Source: Tieghemiomyces parasiticus
Lineage: Eukaryota; Kickxellomycota; Dimargaritomycetes; Dimargaritales; Dimargaritaceae
Direction of reading: 5' to 3'
Assembly (NCBI GenBank): GCA_027575765.1
Contig: JANBPT010001168.1
Coordinates: forward strand, 1-13,095
DNA: 13,095 nucleotides
The notes under the pieces were generated by a model. That model was given only the letters and a program-made list of their open reading frames with translations. It was not told where the DNA came from and searched no databases. The translations under genes and the position numbers were made by a program. Positions 10,232-13,095 of the stretch are shown here, one piece after another. Position 1 is the first letter of the stretch. Each line of letters begins with the position of its first letter.

Positions 10232-10807
10232 GGGGCCACATATCGCCTACCCCGGAGACCGGAGTGCACCTGATGGTCTGCGACCCTCATGGTAACACTC
10301 TGGTCGAGTCGATCAGCGCACATGCAACCCAGACCAAGCTGACGCTCGGCATCTGCCAAGGAAAAGCTTCGCTGATAATCCTCTTATCTCAGATAACATA
10401 AATAACTAGCCGTGTCATATTTAGTGGGATGAGATTGATGAGAAATTGTGAGATAGAAGGTTTGTAGACATAGAGGATACAATTACACATAAAAACAAAA
10501 AGAACACTCAAGAGGAATGCATACTACGAAAATAAATAGGTTGGTGAATGGTGTGAAGGATGAAAAATAGGGGGCCGGAGATACGACAAAGTTTGGACAA
10601 GGAAGATTGGGCGGTGGGTAAACTCCAAAGTGGGAGGTAGATGGATCATACAGGGCGGAGAAGCTAGGCTGGCGGATGTGAAGTGGGGAGGGGGAGGGCG
10701 AGGCTCGACACCTAAATAACGGGGGAAGGGTTGCCAGAAGAGCCCAAATTGGGTACCTAAGCTAACGACACAATTGACTTCACGACACGCCAGTCATCAC
10801 GAACGAA
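10232..10807. other. Convergent 3' intergenic region
   Basis: This lies between two stop codons, from the plus-strand gene (10231) and the minus-strand AP-1 gene (10808). At 10388-10425 there is AT-rich sequence (ATAACATAAATAACTAG) that could carry the 3' end of the plus-strand transcript. From about 10430 to 10700 the plus strand is purine-rich, including an A-rich run at 10490-10506; on the AP-1 sense strand this is U-rich (TTTTTGTTTTTATG), a plausible 3' end signal. No AATAAA is seen on the AP-1 sense strand. No coding frame is supported. Confidence 0.4.
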
Positions 10808-12481
10808 TCAATGGGAATAACCCGTGACGGACAAACCTTTCCGGGCGGCCTGCTGGGATTCTATGAGTTTCCGCATCTTCTTGTACTCGGAGCACTTCGC
10901 GTGCACCTCCAGTTCTCGACACAGTTCGTCCAGTTCCGAGTCGGCCATGCGACAGGCGGGTTTGCACAGGTCTTCCGACTGGTCGAGAAGAATAGGGGCC
11001 TGTCGCGGTGGTGATGGCCGGGTGCTGGCGACGTTGGGCTTGGTAACAGTCTGTAACGCCGGAGTGGAGCCGATGACGTGCGATGGCGACGGGCTAGGGT
11101 CGTTGGACCATGGTGCCGACGCGGGCGCGGACGGTGGGGTGGCGCCGGCGTAGTCGGGGGTGGACGCGGCCTGTGGGGCAAACATGGGGTTGTTTTGACT
11201 GTTGCTATTGTTGATACTCTCAGGCGTGGCCGTGGTCGACGACGGCGTGGTCAGCCAGTTGTAGAACTCCGTGTTGTTTAGGTGATCGGCGGTAACAGGC
11301 GGGGTGAGGTAGTTCGACAGGCCGGTCGGGTAGGCCTGCTGGTGTGGACTCGTGGGCGAGAACATGCGTGGGGCGCCACTACCGTCCTTGACTGCGCCAG
11401 TGAAGGCGTCCAAGTTAAACAAGTTCGGGTAGACAGAATGCACCGTTTGCGATGATGCTGATGGCGGCTGCGAGGCCAGGTGGCCGTGCTGGCTGGGGTC
11501 GTTGAGCATGGTGATGGCCGAAAAGTCGTACACGTCGGCGAAGGGCAGCGCGGTGAACGGGTTGCCCAAGTTTCCCAGGAAGTCACCGTCCCCGTAGGTA
11601 GCCGCCACGTGGGTCGGGCTGGAGCTGGTGGTGACCGGGGCAGGTGTGTATGAGGCGGGGCCAATGGCGGCAGCCGCACCGGTGAGGTTATTGGCCGAAG
11701 ACCGGTGCGATATCGGGGCGCTGGGGGGCTGATACTCCGAGAAGAGTGCATTTGTGAGGCCAAACTGGCTAGCGTCGGCTTGGCCGTCGACGAGAGGTAC
11801 AGCGGTGGCCACCGCGCCGTAGGTCCCGGTGGCGCCGCTGGCGGGGGGCGACGACGTGACGTTCAGCAGTTGCTGGGGGTCCAAGGTGGATAGTGGCAAG
11901 GTGGTGAACGCGTTGGAGGTGCCCAGGTTACCGAAAGACAATTCGCGGCTGGATGTGATCTGGCTGAGCAGATGGGTCAGGTCGGCTGGTATAGGACCGC
12001 TCGTAATAGGGGAGACTGTTGAGGCAGTAGAGTTGGTGGCAGCTGGCAGAGTCATATCGAAGGTAAAGGCACCGCCCTTGAGCTGGGAGTTCTCGTTGCG
12101 CAGGCGCTCTACGAGCACCTTGAGCTGGGAGTTTTGCTCGGCGGTGTGAACGTTGCTCTGCTCCAGGGCCTTGACTTTCTCCTCAAGCTCCTCGACGTAG
12201 CGCTGCTTACGCTCGCGAAAGGCGCGCTGGGCAGCACGGTTCTGGGCGGTGCGTTTGGAGGTGGCATCGGTGGTTATAAGCTTGCGACCAGGCTTTCTGG
12301 GGGCGGCGCCGTCATCGTTGCCGTCGCTTGACTCTGCCTTTTGAGCGGTGTGCACGGCGGTGGTGTAGCGATCGTGGTTGACCTTGGCGGGGGGGCCGTG
12401 CGGGGTAGCCTCGGAGAATTGGGATTTGCGCTTAGCGTCCGTCTCGAAGACGGAACCTCGTTGGACTGAGGGATTAGACAT
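10808..12481 (-). CDS. AP-1-like bZIP transcription factor, Yap1/Pap1 family
   Basis: Seen: 557 residues, one exon, ATG 12481 with G at -3, stop TGA at 10810-10808. The bZIP is at residues 75-136: the basic region has NRAAQRAFRERK (N81, A84, Q85, F88, R89, the Yap signature), and the zipper heptads are L99, L106, T113, L120, L127 and L134. The middle is Ser/Thr/Pro/Ala-rich with a conserved-looking segment from 301 (FLGNLGNPFTALPFADVYDF). The C-terminus has a redox domain with C506, C510, C521 and C530; DELCRELEVHAKCSE matches the Yap1 nuclear-export/c-CRD element, with the same 9-residue step between the last two Cys. Known: oxidation or electrophile attack on this domain hides the export signal, so the factor stays in the nucleus and activates antioxidant and detoxification genes. 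Odd: there is no cysteine before residue 506, so the N-terminal Cys domain is absent. Basic RKPGRK at 62-67 may aid nuclear import. Family call is firm; orthology to YAP1 rather than a paralogue is less so. Confidence 0.95.
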   Translation of the reverse strand: MSNPSVQRGSVFETDAKRKSQFSEATPHGPPAKVNHDRYTTAVHTAQKAESSDGNDDGAAPRKPGRKLITTDATSKRTAQNRAAQRAFRERKQRYVEELEEKVKALEQSNVHTAEQNSQLKVLVERLRNENSQLKGGAFTFDMTLPAATNSTASTVSPITSGPIPADLTHLLSQITSSRELSFGNLGTSNAFTTLPLSTLDPQQLLNVTSSPPASGATGTYGAVATAVPLVDGQADASQFGLTNALFSEYQPPSAPISHRSSANNLTGAAAAIGPASYTPAPVTTSSSPTHVAATYGDGDFLGNLGNPFTALPFADVYDFSAITMLNDPSQHGHLASQPPSASSQTVHSVYPNLFNLDAFTGAVKDGSGAPRMFSPTSPHQQAYPTGLSNYLTPPVTADHLNNTEFYNWLTTPSSTTATPESINNSNSQNNPMFAPQAASTPDYAGATPPSAPASAPWSNDPSPSPSHVIGSTPALQTVTKPNVASTRPSPPRQAPILLDQSEDLCKPACRMADSELDELCRELEVHAKCSEYKKMRKLIESQQAARKGLSVTGYSH

Positions 12482-12514
12482 GGCGAGGGATTGGTTGGAC
12501 CGGGAGGGGTATGC

Positions 12515-12521
12515 TGACTAA
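12515..12521 (+). promoter_or_regulatory. Yap-type response element TGACTAA near the AP-1 gene
   Basis: TGACTAA fits the TKACTAA element bound by Yap1-family factors. It lies 34 bases before the AP-1 start codon, within the probable transcribed leader. It might allow autoregulation, but a 7-base site can occur by chance. Confidence 0.25.
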
Positions 12522-12581
12522 GCCAGGCGGGGAGCCAGTGGGAAAAAAATAGTAGTGATCGATAGACGACGGGACGACAAC

Positions 12582-12608
12582 CTAGAAGCGACTAACGTCG
12601 TTGCACAT
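12582..12608 (-). CDS. Short uORF (8 codons) in the AP-1 leader
   Basis: ATG at 12608-12606 opens MCNDVSRF and stops at TAG (12584-12582), 100 bases before the AP-1 start codon. It is the only upstream ATG in the available leader. Position -3 is C, a weak context, while the main ATG has G at -3, so leaky scanning or reinitiation would be expected. In budding yeast YAP1 and YAP2 carry short leader uORFs, of which the YAP2 ones promote mRNA decay. Whether this uORF is transcribed is inferred. Confidence 0.4.
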   Translation of the reverse strand: MCNDVSRF

Positions 12609-13095
12609 TTGGAGAAGGATCGAAGTCCAAGAGTACACCGGGGCGAAGGGGGTATCCTAAGGAATAGCGTGGGTCGGTAAATAAGACTGGCGAGACAAAG
12701 CCAAGAGCAAAAGGGGCGCAGAGAACCTGCCAGAAAGAGGTTCGCAGTAAACCGGTGGGAACTCGCTGAGTGGGCGGATACGTCTGTGTGAGCGGTCCGT
12801 GAGCTAGTATATAGCACGGGTGGGCGAGCACGGTAGAACTGATAGATAGAGGGGCTGGTAGTCACCTAAAATGTGAGGAGAGGGAGCCTTGAGGGTGCGG
12901 AGAGGTACCTGGCCGTAGGATACAGCACAGACAAAGCAGTATTAAGGATAAATGTCCTCAGGCAGTTTGTGGGACCTGTGACTGGAATAAGAACAAGCTG
13001 TAGCCAGAGGTGGGGTGGGCTCACGAAACAAAGTAATGGCGAGAATGAGGGGAAAGCAGTGGAGCGTTGGCAAGGAACAAACGGACGACTGGAAA

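Larger units (their letters stand above)
12482..13095 (-). promoter_or_regulatory. Upstream region and leader of the AP-1 gene
   Basis: The sense (minus) strand is pyrimidine-rich over most of this stretch and has only one ATG in 614 bases (12608), which suggests a long transcribed leader. A TATATA lies at 12808-12813, about 330 bases before the main ATG. If it is used, transcription would begin roughly at 12700-12780 and the leader would include the uORF. The two longer frames here (12865-12518 and 12831-12592) begin only at GTG and have no internal ATG, so I do not call them genes. Confidence 0.45.

Noticed and set aside
12518..12865. 115-codon and 79-codon minus-strand frames upstream of the AP-1 gene
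   Set aside because: They start only at GTG, have no internal ATG and no protein-like domain; the composition reflects the CT-rich leader.
1..13095. CRISPR arrays, bacterial operons, insertion sequences
   Set aside because: Introns and gene families are eukaryotic, and no regular direct repeats or transposase frames are visible.

Overview
The window is eukaryotic nuclear DNA, most likely from a fungus. It shows a 649-base and a 134-base GT-AG intron, a Yap1/Pap1-type bZIP regulator and a Snt2-type chromatin reader, both typical of fungi. Coding sequence is GC-rich, and the conserved domains are interrupted by long Ala/Pro/Ser/Thr/Gly-rich insertions. That style would fit an early-diverging filamentous lineage, but the phylum cannot be fixed from one window.

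Layout. (1) Bases 1-5838, minus strand: a very large Snt2-like gene, cut by the left edge. A short first exon (5838-5751) is spliced over a 649-base intron to a giant exon (5101 to the edge) with no in-frame stop. The visible protein is about 1,729 residues, ordered BAH, PHD, ELM2, SANT, GATA-like finger, PHD, zinc knuckle plus extended PHD, and a last Cys cluster. (2) Bases 5839-8891: about 3 kb with no convincing gene. It holds the polypyrimidine leader/promoter of the Snt2-like gene, a featureless middle of lower GC, and a TATA plus 8-base-repeat region before the next gene. (3) Bases 8892-10231, plus strand: a two-exon gene for a 401-residue protein with a weak signal-peptide-like N-terminus; I do not recognise it. 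(4) Bases 10232-10807: convergent 3' intergenic DNA. (5) Bases 10808-12481, minus strand: an intronless 557-residue AP-1-like bZIP factor of the Yap1/Pap1 redox family. (6) Bases 12482-13095: its long, CT-rich, almost ATG-free upstream region, with a TATA-like box, a single 8-codon uORF and a Yap-type site.

The most notable points are these. The AP-1 protein has only four cysteines, all in the C-terminal redox domain, so the N-terminal cysteine domain used for peroxide sensing by Yap1/Pap1 is missing. Its leader has one very short uORF, like yeast YAP genes. The Snt2-like protein keeps its zinc ligands although the fingers are split by up to about 130 residues. In budding yeast both Snt2 and Yap1 act in the oxidative-stress response, so their closeness here is worth a synteny check but may be chance. 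I see no CRISPR array, rRNA, convincing tRNA or intact mobile element.
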